Source of the DNA: Trichoplax sp. H2 | Lineage: Eukaryota > Placozoa > Uniplacotomia > Trichoplacea | Direction of reading: 5' to 3' | Assembly (NCBI GenBank): GCA_003344405.1 | Contig: NOWV01000106.1 | Location: forward strand, 1-64,000 | DNA: 64,000 bases | Part shown: in pieces, positions 37,198 through 49,600 of the stretch | How the letters are laid out: every line of letters starts with the position of its first letter | How positions within the stretch are numbered: the stretch's first letter is position 1 | Notes under the pieces: generated by a model | Seen by the model: the letters and a program-made list of their open reading frames with translations, nothing else | What the model was told of the DNA's origin: nothing | The model's database searches: none | Program-made: the position numbers and the translations under genes

Positions 37198-40100
37198 ATG
37201 GCATATCAAGAAAAGGAAAGCCAAATTGCTGGTCTATACGATTTAAAACAAACCTTAGGGAAAGGGCATTTTTCAGTTGTTAAATTGGCCAAACACGCAT
37301 TTACCGGCGAAGAAGTAGCGGTGAAAGTCATCGACAAGACGAAACTGGATGATGTATCCAAATCTCATCTTTATGAAGAAGTTCGCTGTATGCAATTGGT
37401 ACAACACCCCAATATTGTACGATTATATCATGTTATCGAAACTCAAACCAAACTATATTTAGTACTTGAACTAGGCAAAGGCGGAGATCTATACGATTAT
37501 TTACTTAAACATGACAATGGTTTACCAGAAGATGAAGCTCGATATTATTTTCGTCAGATTGTTCTCGGTATCGCTTATTGCCATCGTTTACATGTTGTTC
37601 ATCGGGATTTAAAACCAGAAAATGTTGTATTTTTTGAAAATTTCTCTACTGTCAAGTTAACCGATTTTGGTTTCTCCAACCGTTTTATGCCTGGCCAAAT
37701 GCTATCGACATCATGCGGTTCCTTAGCATATTCTGCCCCAGAAATTTTACTTGGTGATGCCTACGATGCTCCTAAAGTGGGTAAGATTCATTCCGTTGAA
37801 TAATGACTAATTATCGTCGGTAATGTAGATTGTCTTAATTTCATTAAAAAAAAAATGGATTCATTCAAAATCTTGTGTAAAGTGCTTAAGTTTTGAATTA
37901 CTAATCATAATTACGTGATGTGACATCAAATTGAATGACATGAAATTTTTTCTTTCACCAGCATTCGTTTTCATTTGTTGATCAATCTATCTTTATGTAG
38001 ATATTTGGAGCCTTGGCGTTATTCTGTATATGTTAGCAACTGGTCAACCACCGTTTATGGAGGCTAATGATAGCGAAACGTTATCCATGATCATGGATTG
38101 TAAATATAATTTACCACCACAACTGTCATCATCTTGTAACGAGTAAGAGCTTTACCGTATACCGTAATTAATAGCAGCGTTTTCATAAATATAAACTATC
38201 AATTGATGTACAGTACAATCAATACACAGTAAGATGTCAAAAAAGACTATACTTATAGTCAATAAATTAGCCTTTTCAAAAATGCAGTAACTTTCTGCTA
38301 AGTGATATCTGTTCATCATACAATGCTGGGCTGACATATGCTATTTGGGGTACTTTTCATCTTAACCTTTTTCAGATTAATATGTAATTTGTTGATTCGT
38401 GATCCCATGAAGAGATTTACTCTGCAACAAATCTGGGACCATCCTTGGATAAGGAATGGCCCGGAAGATTCATTACAAAAGCAATTATCTTCAACAACGC
38501 TGAGCAATAATACCCCTCACTTATCTCCAGAAGAGCATAACATCGTTGTACAAAAGATGATCAATGGGAGAATAGCAGATAAAGATGTCATTAATAGGTA
38601 ATACCAATGATAAGTTAAAATTTAATTGCAATCGCTCGCCCAGTCAGTATCATAATATTTGGGTTGCCATCAACAATTTTTTTTGATGGATTGAAGAATA
38701 GTAGAATTATTTCCTGCACTTGGCATAGTACTGTAAAATGGACGATTCGTAAATAGTAAATCAGTTAGCAAATGCTACACTATGACATCATAGTAGTAAT
38801 GTTTATCACTACCTATTGTATTACAACCATGATGAATTCGTTCACAATTATCATTGTTTTTTTTTATTCTGTAAGACAACTGGAAGCTAACAATTACAAC
38901 CATATTACTGCGACATATTACCTTTTGGCGGAAAAAAGTTTAAGGAAGAAAAAATCTTCACCCAAAAAATCACATTCCAATCACCCCAAAATAAAAAAGA
39001 TTTCCGCAACTATTGCTCCTAATCTGAAAGGAGACCATCTTCCAATATCCAAAATGTATTCATCTATACCCGGGTAAAAATAATTCATAGACGTTATTAC
39101 AATATACTTAACAATTGAATTGAATTACTTATTTCAAACGCTCTCGTCTTTCTGATCGCAATTATTGACATGAGTCTCTGTTGTCCTTTTTTTGATCAGC
39201 TATGGTAAGAAAGTAGAAGAGATTGAAGAAGATTCTGAAGAGGAGTCGTCCAATAAATTTCGATGTCGTACACGCTCCCTTGTTTTGAAAAAAAATCCAA
39301 TGGAAGATGATCAGAATCTAGATATTAAAGACCAACCTACCAAAGACCGTAGTCTGTTAGATACTGTTGACGATAATTCCGTTAGAACTCTACAGCAAGA
39401 GCGTAATAGTATATCTCAATTGTTACCGTATAATGATGACAAGAATAAAAATATCAATACCAGAGGAGATAAGATACTATCAGTGAAAGCCCCTCTTTTG
39501 ACAAACGTCGGAAAATTTAGTGTTCCCAAAGCATTGGATTTAATTGCTGAAGGGGAATCTGAAGATGATGAAATACGTAATCCTCCAATGTTGAAACATT
39601 CTCGATCGACCGGTAAAATGAAACGTAAAGTATTTCCTCATGAAGCTTTGCAAGATAGTGACAAAGTAGCTACAAGCTCTGATGAAGATGAACCGAAGCC
39701 TAAAGTTGGAGGTGTTCCCCATAGCAACTTACAAATCAGGCGAACCCATTCACAAGATGTAAACGATGTTAATAGAAATCGAATTTTTACAAATACGGCT
39801 ACAAGACAATTAGTGAAACAGAGAAAATTTGGATACGTTGTTGGGAAGTTACCGTTAAAGACGATCGAATCTTGCAGCAGTGCAGATGTTTCTGATGACG
39901 CTGGTAGTGGTGATGATCGAGGTATTTTTATTCCAGATATTAAAAAAGGTAAATTACCAACTATACCCGGAGTCCCTGAAGATAGTTCAACTAATAACCA
40001 ATTAGCAATAAAAAGTGACAATGTCACACATAAGAAACTACCAGAAGAAGAGATAGATCAAACTGCCCAAGATGTAATTCACCCTAAAACAAATATCTCA

Positions 40101-40286
40101 GTGCAAACTAACACAATAGATCAATCAGCTGATATAGTTTCAAGTGCTGAAAGTATTAATTCGCTTGCATCTGGTAATAAGAATGCTGTAAAAGAAAAAA
40201 GTGCCGCTTTCTTAACTCCTGAAGCTGATCTTAAGGAAACTACTATAAGACGTAACTCAAACTCTAGTATTTGTGTCATCAATTAA
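37198..40286 (+). CDS. SNRK: SNF-related serine/threonine kinase
   Basis: Five exons: 37198-37780, 38001-38142, 38376-38597, 38876-39073 and 39200-40286, phases matching, 743 residues (human about 765). SNRK is an AMPK-related kinase activated by LKB1. Kinase landmarks: glycine loop LGKGHFSVV (20-28), catalytic K43, HRDLKPEN (135-142), DFG (156-158) and the activation loop [15 protein letters not shown] with T171, which matches the LKB1 target Thr of human SNRK. A UBA-like segment follows ([20 protein letters not shown] through [22 protein letters not shown]). The long last exon is an acidic, Ser-rich disordered tail. The protein ends SSICVIN-stop, a possible but non-optimal CaaX box. The start is the first Met before the kinase domain and gives the usual short leader. 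Confidence 0.95.
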
Positions 40287-41433
40287 ATAGGTCTGGTCTG
40301 CTTTTCCTGAATTAAATATCTATAATCCATAAACTAAAAAGTTTTACGATGTTATAATCGTATCTATCTGTATTATTTGTTATGATTTTAATTTATACAC
40401 ACTGGAGTCCTATCGCTAAAAGTTGTACAGACAAAAATAGTGTCTTGTACAGTTGAATGTAAGTATATGACCCAGTTGAAACATTCATATCTACCCCTAC
40501 CAGTCCTACTGTATATTTAAGGGTTTTCATACGTTACATAATTCCTACTATTGTTATTGACAAAATCGTTAGGAAGTACTGTATATATACTGGAAACGGA
40601 AAAGAAGGATAAAGAATTTTAGTAAAGTATAAATATGTATGCGCATATATATATAATGTGATTTGGAATCTACTTCCCTAAATTAAAAATAACAAATGAC
40701 CAAAATCGATGGATATTGTATTCGTTATATATATATATTTAAAATTTTACCATTACCGTAATATTTTTGTAAATTAACTTGATAACGGGTAGTTGCAACG
40801 ATGTAATTAACAAAAAGCTTGCAGTATGTAAGCGGCGTTTTACATATTAATTAAGCAATTCGAACGATGCAGCACATAATCCACTGTTTCGTACAATTTA
40901 TAACATATGTCGATACTTTGTTACAGAAATTTTGCTATCGTTATGAATTGTAATATCTTATTCGATACCTTCACTGATTTCAAATGTAAAAGTTAAGCCT
41001 AAATAATAAATTGTTTATTAACAACGTTTTTGTACACGGATTCTGAGCGAAGTATTTCAAACTTCGATAATCCAATAAAATTTTTCTGCTATTAGATAAA
41101 CCTCTATTTGTATAGCACTTTTAAGTTAAAGCCTCAATATTCAATAAAGAATCTTGAATACCACAATAAAAGTGACGATGAAAGTAAATAGTCAAGAATA
41201 GATCGTTACTTGCGGCTAAGTAAGCTCTAGCACTGACTGAATACAGATTGATAATTTAGATGCGAATGCCGACCTTGCAAGAATTTACACAACGTTACAT
41301 AGTACAATACTAAATATTGTGCAGTCTTAGTCATCAAGCTTTATAGGTAGTAGGATAGCTCAACTTGCCCACAATCAATAAATGTACTATATATAGCAGC
41401 ATAATTTGCAGATTAAAAATTTCTTGATAATCA
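40287..41433. other. Convergent 3' intergenic region, SNRK/MCAT
   Basis: About 1.1 kb between two stop codons. It should contain both 3' UTRs. Short AT runs lie at about 40645-40660 and 40725-40738. AATAAA motifs on the plus strand near 41006, 41076 and 41143 could serve SNRK. No gene was seen. Confidence 0.5.
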
Positions 41434-43163
41434 TTAAACTTTTAAATTATAAACGTTTACTTTAGGAAGTATTTTCTTTATTGTCGTTGTTAACTGCGTA
41501 CCTGGACCAAATTCGTACCAATGATCACATTTAAATTTATCATATATTGATTTTATGCTCTGCTCCCACAAAACGGGCTTCGTAACTTGTTCTTGTAATA
41601 AACTTATAATTTCAGATACTGATCGATACTCACCTGCAGTCACATTTGAATAGACCTACCATAAGACGAAATGACATTAGCTCACGGGTTAGTTTATTGA
41701 CGATGGGATAATAAAGTCTATGCAAACGTTAAATTAGATCAGCAATTGCCACTAACATCGTATATAGGCATAGTAATCTCGACATTTTGCAGGGCTTCCT
41801 TAAGACTAGACTGAACCTCTGACATAGCGGGCGTATGAAAAGCACCACTGACCGGCAGCTGCCTTACCCTCTTGAAGCCAAGTTGGCGATAGTTATCTTT
41901 AATATGATGCAGTCCTCGGATGTCGCCAGCTAATACACAACAATCTGCAACAATTGTAAACCAATTATTTATTCAAGTTTGTACTTTGGTACGCTAGTCA
42001 TCTATGTTTCGTTTAAATTATTAAAGCGTTTTCTTTTCGTCTGATTGCTAGTAATTCGAATGCTTATGCGACAAAACAATTATAATTGCAACATCTGTAG
42101 CTTTGGCTTACTATGAAATAATACATTGGCTACTTGCAAAATCCCGTCATCGCCCAAAATTTCCGAAGCAACTTTGTTACAAATTTGCTGATTCTGTTCT
42201 AAATCCAATCCTAAAGTTGTTAGCATGCCTGTCTTTCTACGATCTGACGCTCTTTGCATGCTCTCCGATCTATATTTTACGATCCTTATTGCTGTAATAG
42301 ATTATAATATTAAGGTTATTCATTGATAATTAGAGAGAGAGAGAGGTGATCTAAGTGTGATTGATTAGTGCTTGTAAGAAACGTTCTTGGTGGCACAAAT
42401 ACAAGCAAAAATATGTATACCCTACCATCTTCGAAAGATATTGCTCCAGCAACAACTAAAGCTGAAAATTCACCGACACTAAATCCAGCAGCTGCATTGC
42501 ATCCTTCAAGTAGCTATGTAATAAGAACATACAGACTTCATGAATAACGTACACTACCACGAATGGAACATATTACAATAATATTACAACGAGTACGTGT
42601 ATATACGCGTATTGATTAAACAACGACTATTAATCCTGGCTATAGCTACTGGAATGAAATTAATAGCAACTTCTAGAATTTACAGTAACTAAGAATATTC
42701 TAAATTAACTCATGATGTCCCTTACTTTCCTACTTACTAAACTGATTAAAAATGCTTCAGTATGTGAAATAATATCACCTACAATAAGTTGTCAACATAC
42801 TTCAGGTCTATCCTGACGTAGAACTTCGTAGGCAGCCAAAGAAGCAACAACAACCGCTGGCTGGCAATAAATTGTACTGTCTAACATTGTTTTTGGGCCT
42901 TGGCTAGATAATTTCATAAGATCATAACCTAATACTTCTGATGCACGACGATATAAATCCTTGACAACATTTCTATGGCCTATATCGGTTGCCATACCCA
43001 CAAACTGGCTACCTTGACCAGGAAACAAGACAGCCACGCCATTTCCATCCTTAACTTGCTTCAGGCAGCTAGTGCAAAACCCAATTGAGTTATTAAAATA
43101 CACAGATCGTTGAAGTCGAGCTCTCCAAAGGAAACTACCGATTGAAATTTTCCTCATCATCAT
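41434..43163 (-). CDS. MCAT: Malonyl-CoA:ACP transacylase, mitochondrial
   Basis: Five exons: 43163-42801, 42513-42426, 42291-42112, 41944-41757 and 41655-41434; 346 residues. It loads malonyl groups from CoA onto the mitochondrial acyl carrier protein for type II fatty acid synthesis. The acyltransferase signature is complete: FPGQGSQ (47-53), nucleophile S133 in GFSVGEF, malonyl-binding R158 in KYRSESMQ and the catalytic partner H247 in VSGAFHTPAM, ending with EFGPGTQL. The first about 35 residues are rich in Arg, Ser and hydrophobics and lack acids, as in a mitochondrial targeting peptide. Three successive Met codons open the frame; any may be the start. The donor after exon 4 is GTTAGT. 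Confidence 0.95.
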
Positions 43164-46100
43164 CGAAATATTGGAATGGAGTAAGTGTACTGTTATCTTC
43201 GCTCGCTTTCTCCCTACTTTGCTCTTCCTCTTGGCGTCTGGAGATGAGGAGCTAGATCTGGCGTAAGTCAGACTTGTACTTGGACACTGCTCTATAGTGT
43301 ATGATCATAGACTTGCATGGTATTAGTTTGTGCTCTATACTGAATCAAGTATAGTTATACAGTAACTGTATGTGTTGTCAAAATGTTACTACAATATTCA
43401 TATGCAAACTGGCTGAAATTTTAAAAAATTTACGGTTCATCTAAATTTTCTATTTCTGTATTTGGCCGACTATAAAAGCAATCATTATTGACTGTCACTA
43501 AATTATTATGCTGTATAATTAGCGGTGCTTATGTAAGTGTAAATGTCCCTGAAATACACTGTACAGTGGAGTGAGTGTCGACTACTGTATACCAAGTGTT
43601 TGTGTAGTCAACCAGGGACTAATTTTAGTCCTAGAAGTAGCTATCCCAGGAGCTAGCAAAAAGATGGCAGAACTTTTTTTTAGCACCCTTGATCATAGGC
43701 AAGGACTACTAAAGAAAAGACCCTCTCTTATTTCTCCAGTAGTTCTTGCTCATAGTATATCTATCTGTATAGTGTACCAAGGGCCACTAGAATGAGCCTT
43801 TGCTTCCAGTCGTCCTTGATTGTCCACATATGATAAAGGACAATCTTGGAATTCTGTGGAAGTAAATCCTCACTAAACTCGATCATAGCTCTATTATCCT
43901 CCTCAAATAAAATTCTATATTGTACAATCTGTATACTCTCTATCCTGTAATAATATAGTATAGCTCATATGATTTAACCTAGTGGCTAATACTACTAAAA
44001 TTTCGGTACTGTAGACGTATTTATGAGCTTGATGTGAAATGCTTTGCATAATGCTAGCACAAAATAGAGGTTGTACATTTCAAGCTTGGAAAAATTCAAT
44101 TACTAGAATATTTAAAGATTACATTATATCATGTCATCTCACTTTAGTATAGCATTATTCACGTGCCATAGAGATACAGATATGAGTTGTATATCCATGA
44201 TTTTATTTAACGGTAGCCAAGATATGTACACTGTTTGAGCAAAATTGAATACTTGATGATAAATTGTTTATAGTTGTGCAACAGTACCTCAGCATTGATA
44301 TCATTTGCATGTTAGCAAGCAGTAAGTAAGCATCTAGGGCCTTGATATCAACGATTTTACATGATGCTATGTATAATACATATGCATTTTTTGTTGGATA
44401 AAATTGAATTCATTTAATATTTCATAATTCTACAGTATTCATTGGCATAGTTTAGCCTTGTTTTATTTCTATTGTACAGCATTGAAGTAGTTGAAGGTGC
44501 TAGCCCCTACATATCAAAACTCTATAGCAGATAGCAGACTATACCTATTTGTAGATGCAATGCATCTTAGATACAGTAAACTCAATTTGAACGACTTTAC
44601 GAGGATGATCCTATTCCCAACTATGATATATACACTTGCATTGGGTAAAAATTGAACTTATTGAATGTTTGATGGTCATGTTATGTTGTGCTATTTTAGC
44701 ATTAATGTATTTGTATACGTATATGCTCTATATCATCGGCTCTTACATGATCCTGACCAAGATACAGGATACACTTCTACAGTTCTGCAAGTAAAACTCA
44801 ATTTATTCGATATTTAACAAAGTGCTACTTTAGTACTGGATTATTTGCATACAGTACTTGTACTGTATATAGGCATATCAAGAAGTAGCTTAGTGATAAA
44901 TTATTAGACTTTCCAATTAAGATCGGCTACGATTGTTATTGTTTACGATCCTCGCGATGGAAATAAGTAAATAAGAAAATTTGCTAGTTTTCTAAAAGTA
45001 AGTCCTGAATCTGGAGATGTACAACATTGTATCCTATCTATTACTCAGTATAAACTCTAAATAAACGTTATTACTCAAATCCTTACTCGGACAAGATGCT
45101 TCGTTTACAAGGCATTCCAATTTAAATGAACATTTAATCATTATTGTTATGTTCTAGTCGTTTAGGGTTTAGATTCTTTCTCGACGGCATGCATGCACGT
45201 ATAAGCTGGATATGAACAGCATTTACTGTACATGACTACCAACCAAGATATGCTGTGTCATTTAACTTAGTAAGCATTTTATTTCATGATTGTATTATTA
45301 CGTTCTTCTACCTTCGTCTTGTAGTAGCTGACTACAGTACAGGTCTATCCATATTCACGTAGAGACTCTACGATATCAAGGGCAAAATACTTTTTACTGT
45401 ATATCGTAATTTAACTTATTGAACATTTTAATGGCTATGATTAGGCTGTTGTAGTAAGGTCGACGTATAAGCTCGATATCAATGGCTTTGCATGATACCA
45501 GCCAATTCTCAATGCTGTAAATGCTCTATTTTACGAGTAGATAGAACTCATTTTAAGCGTACAATAAATATTAGGAAGACTGCCGGCAACACGGCGGGTT
45601 CTTTTCGTATTCTCTCTCGTATGCTGTCATTTAAGTTACTGAATTCTTCAATGGCTACTGTACTTGCTTAACTTGTACACCATGCCGTACAAGAAGGACT
45701 TTGTTGTATTATATTGTCTAATAGTGAATATTATACAGTTGTTGTAGTTTGATATTTCTCCTATACCATAAAATGGAACTTATTTAAGTTAATATTTTAA
45801 TGACTATTATTACGTTATTCTACTTTAGTATTTCTCGTATGCAATTGTAGTCTTACTATACTTAACATTTTAATGACTATTACTACGTTGTTGTCCGTGA
45901 ATATTATGTTATTTATTTCTCTACAGTAGCAGTTTACACGTCGATCTATGCATGTAGAAGCTCGATATCAATCGCTTTACATGATGCCATCCAAACTAGG
46001 TCTAGCCAAACTGAATTGAAGCAACACATGATGATGATGATTAGGCATGTAGGCTAGCCGACTGCAATATTGTAGGATGACGATGCATTAAAATCGTTCA

Positions 46101-46655
46101 TGATGCAATCTTCAACAGCACTAGGAATGAAGAAAAGCAAACCAATCGATCACGGGATTTGGCTCTTTTTTGTTGTTTCTTGTCTTGAATATTACATAAT
46201 TCTTGAACTGCAATCTTCCATGGCTGCATTGCCTCTCTAGCAATGTCCATTGGACACTCGTGAACGATTATTTACATTAGTAATTATCCATATGGATAGT
46301 TTTCATACTTGTACTCTGTAGGACATGGTCTACAACCGGTGGAGTTTAGCTAATCAAGTGTCCGCCTTGCCAACGTCCTTTCCGAGTTGGAGCCCACTGT
46401 CAACGTACTGGTACAAGACTGATTTGGTCAAGACTTTGTACTAGATCGAGGGTCATTCCAAGACGACTTAGTGTAGGAGTCAGTGGCACTTCGTTTAGCC
46501 AATTTTCAAAGGAATGAAGAAAATGTCGTTTAAATCAACATTGCTTGATTAAAATTTATGTTACTCCTAGAGCTCATCCATCTTCAATACGTTATCCACT
46601 GGAATCGTGAGAAAAGGAACAAATGAAGGGATAAATCTACAAGACAACATTAACG
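43164..46655. other. Divergent intergenic region MCAT/ANKRD27
   Basis: About 3.5 kb holding the shared upstream regions of two divergent genes. A hairpin-rich stretch lies at about 43615-43860, a degenerate repeat array at 44020-46010, and the perfect palindrome TGTCCATTGGACA (46244-46256), which contains a CCAAT motif, about 400 bp before the ANKRD27 start. The frame at 43571-43795 lacks any recognisable similarity. Confidence 0.55.
44020..46010. repeat. Degenerate tandem array, unit about 120-150 bp
   Basis: Blocks like AGCTCGATATCAATGGCTTT followed by ACATGATGCYA recur near 44030, 44183, 44340, 44585, 44727, 45206, 45470 and 45957. They are followed by a GTAAAATTGAATTTATT-like block and a TTTTAATGGCTATTATTACG-like block (near 44670, 45290, 45420, 45790, 45870). 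Copies are diverged and some are incomplete. It resembles the array at 2740-3830 in period, but the consensus looks different. Confidence 0.65.
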
Positions 46656-49600
46656 ATGGTTCGATACGACGAAGATTTATTTGATAATCCATTCTATAAA
46701 GCCATTGCTGGCAAGCCGGAGTTGTTGATCAAAGCAGTAGCACAAGATTGGATCGTAAGTTTACAACTTTAATTCGTTTCTCCTTCAATTTCTTACCTGT
46801 TAATGACTTATTCAAATGCTAAGCTGTAATAATAAATGGATTATGCCATCTATATAGCGACAATATGCATGATTTCTAGTTACGATACAAGTTGTCTATC
46901 TAGACTGACATATTTCAACAGCAATAGGACATTGAAAATGAACAACAACATGAGTCAATTTCATTGGATTATTGATTTATTTTACATGCTACTAAACTAG
47001 TCCAGCCTAAAGCGTTGATGTTATTCAATAGAATGATGATGGCATTTCTCTCCTACATGAGATATGTAGGAGATTTAAATGACTATCTTTCAATAGTTAT
47101 TTCATGCAATAGCGTAAAGCTAAATTGACCATGTTATTTCAACTTATTTTTTCCCTTCGTAGTAGAATTGCATCGAGGCAATCAAATCTTGTAATTATAT
47201 TTGCTAGAAGTGTTATCTTGGACTTTACATCCATACTTGAAAAATGATAACCAAAATGGCCCGTGAAAATATATCACATTTTTGGCACTGAACAGTAACT
47301 TACAATCTGCTACTTTATGGTTTTCACACCATTAGATTAGTGATCTAAAAAGTCATGAAGGATACAACTGTAGTTGAGTGTGGACAGTACAGTATATGTC
47401 GATAAACAGTCAGAGATGACCTAACAGAAACTGCCTTGACCCTGCTCAGTAATTTGCATCTGTAAGGCCATCAAGTTAACTTATAAATTCCTTGACTTGA
47501 TCCTGTAGAAGAATTTATCCACCTACTTGTTAGTAGGATTACTTGCTATTTCTAGATTGATCTTAAAACCAATAAAATGACGAAATGATCTGACAGAGAA
47601 TTCCGGTCTTCAATTTCTCATTTGTTTTTAAACGTGCAGTAGACGCATAGACCGTTACTTGTAAGAACGATTGTTGCTAATAATTCATTTTTTTTTACTT
47701 TAATCTTTAAAATAGTAAAAGGGGCTAAATTACCGAAAAAGAGTCATATTCTTGGGGATAAATTTCTCACTAGTTATATACTAGTACTCGTAAGGTCTTT
47801 TATGGCCAAGAACTACGGTAACTCTTTGACTTTTCAGACAGCATTAGCGGCAAACTTAGCTGACAATGATAGTCTTGTAAATCAATTTTTTACTGTGTAC
47901 AGTTGAACAGTAAGGACTCTTATTGCAATCAACTTTTGCAACTTCTTACTTTGGTCTTTCAAACAGTCAAAGCAAAAAATTAGCAGACAATTCCTGTCTT
48001 ACTGATGAATCCCTTGTTTATCGTATACCATGACTCGCAAAGGCTCTCGTTGTCAATAAATTAACTTTGACTACTCCATTTTTGGTTGATTATTCACCAC
48101 CCTATCTCATGGACTCTGTCATATTGCTGGATACTGCAGTATATTATGAGTGTATTTTCAAATATTCTTGTACCAATGTTCAGCAGTTAACATAAAATCA
48201 AGACGTGAAGGACTTGTACGCATCTTTTTCAATGCTAGTGAGCTTTATTGACAAGCCAATGGCATAAAAGATGCAAACCCAACTACAGTAGAATTGAACC
48301 ACTACTTCCGTTAACAACTATTTATATACTGTTAATTCCATTTTATTATTGCCCTAAAATTTATAACATAATAAACAACTACCAGCGTAATACTGTATAT
48401 GTTATACTGTATACTGAATTCTCTACCTTGTCAATATTTTTAAAGTGTGTACAACTTATTATTGGTTAATCTCATTAAATGATCATTATTCGTAGATCTG
48501 TGTACCACGTAAAGTAGTCGCTCAAAAACTCACTGCTGATGCAATCCATTTCGAAAATCACGTTCTATGTCCTATGAATACTTCTAGTGGAATCTATAAG
48601 ACTATGAGTAATAAGGTAATCATGTTATGATAGTAAATATCAATAAATGCAAATTTTGTAATTTTAAACTATGAATAATTCCATTATTAATTATTCAAAT
48701 ACATATTATCCAATTTTTTACTAATATCATCATTAAGGATAAATCATGTATAGGTAAAATTATGTAATAATTATCTTATGATTTTGCATCATTTCCATGT
48801 TGAAGTAACGCTCATAAAGTTTTTTCATAAAATATAGCATGTACTGGACATTATAGTATTTCCATATATTTCCATTTCCATATAGTATTTCCATGTACTG
48901 GACATCTTTCTCCTACACTAATGATTATAACGACATTATCAAATGCGATAGTACTACCTTAATTAAGTTTTCTTTCTCTATCATTATCCCTATCAACTGG
49001 TCTTAATGTGGGACATTAGGAAATATGTTGCTGATCCTAGTGTCTATTCAAAACTATAATTATCTCACTACTCGTATACGCTATTAGTCATCACTCCTTA
49101 CAAAATATAATTATAGCATTAGACTATATTAAAGTGTATAGTTCATTGAGATTCAATCTTTTAAAGCATTTACATTTACGATTACTATATAGCATTATAT
49201 ATCTTTATACTTTGATGTGTAATGCTCTGAATAGATTATCCAACAAACTTCAAATTCATTTTTTAACTCCTGATTGCTTCTATATCTGACCATGTAGCCG
49301 CTTTGTATTATCTTTTAAAACGAAATATACACGATCATTAACGACCTTTTTTCATGGCCTTCTTCCTTACCATTATACTTAGGTTGTTAAAATTGTTCAT
49401 GATGTGGTACGGACGGAAAAAGGATTCAAGGAAGATCGAAAGGTTATCTATTTGATTGAAAATAGTATTAACACGATTATTGATTTTTAAAAATTCGATC
49501 AAGGGATCGCCAAGACGGTATACCTTGTTCGTACGTTTACTTAAATTGAATATTCCTACATTTATAATAATTGCAATTTTAGGTTCAAATTTTATTCGAA

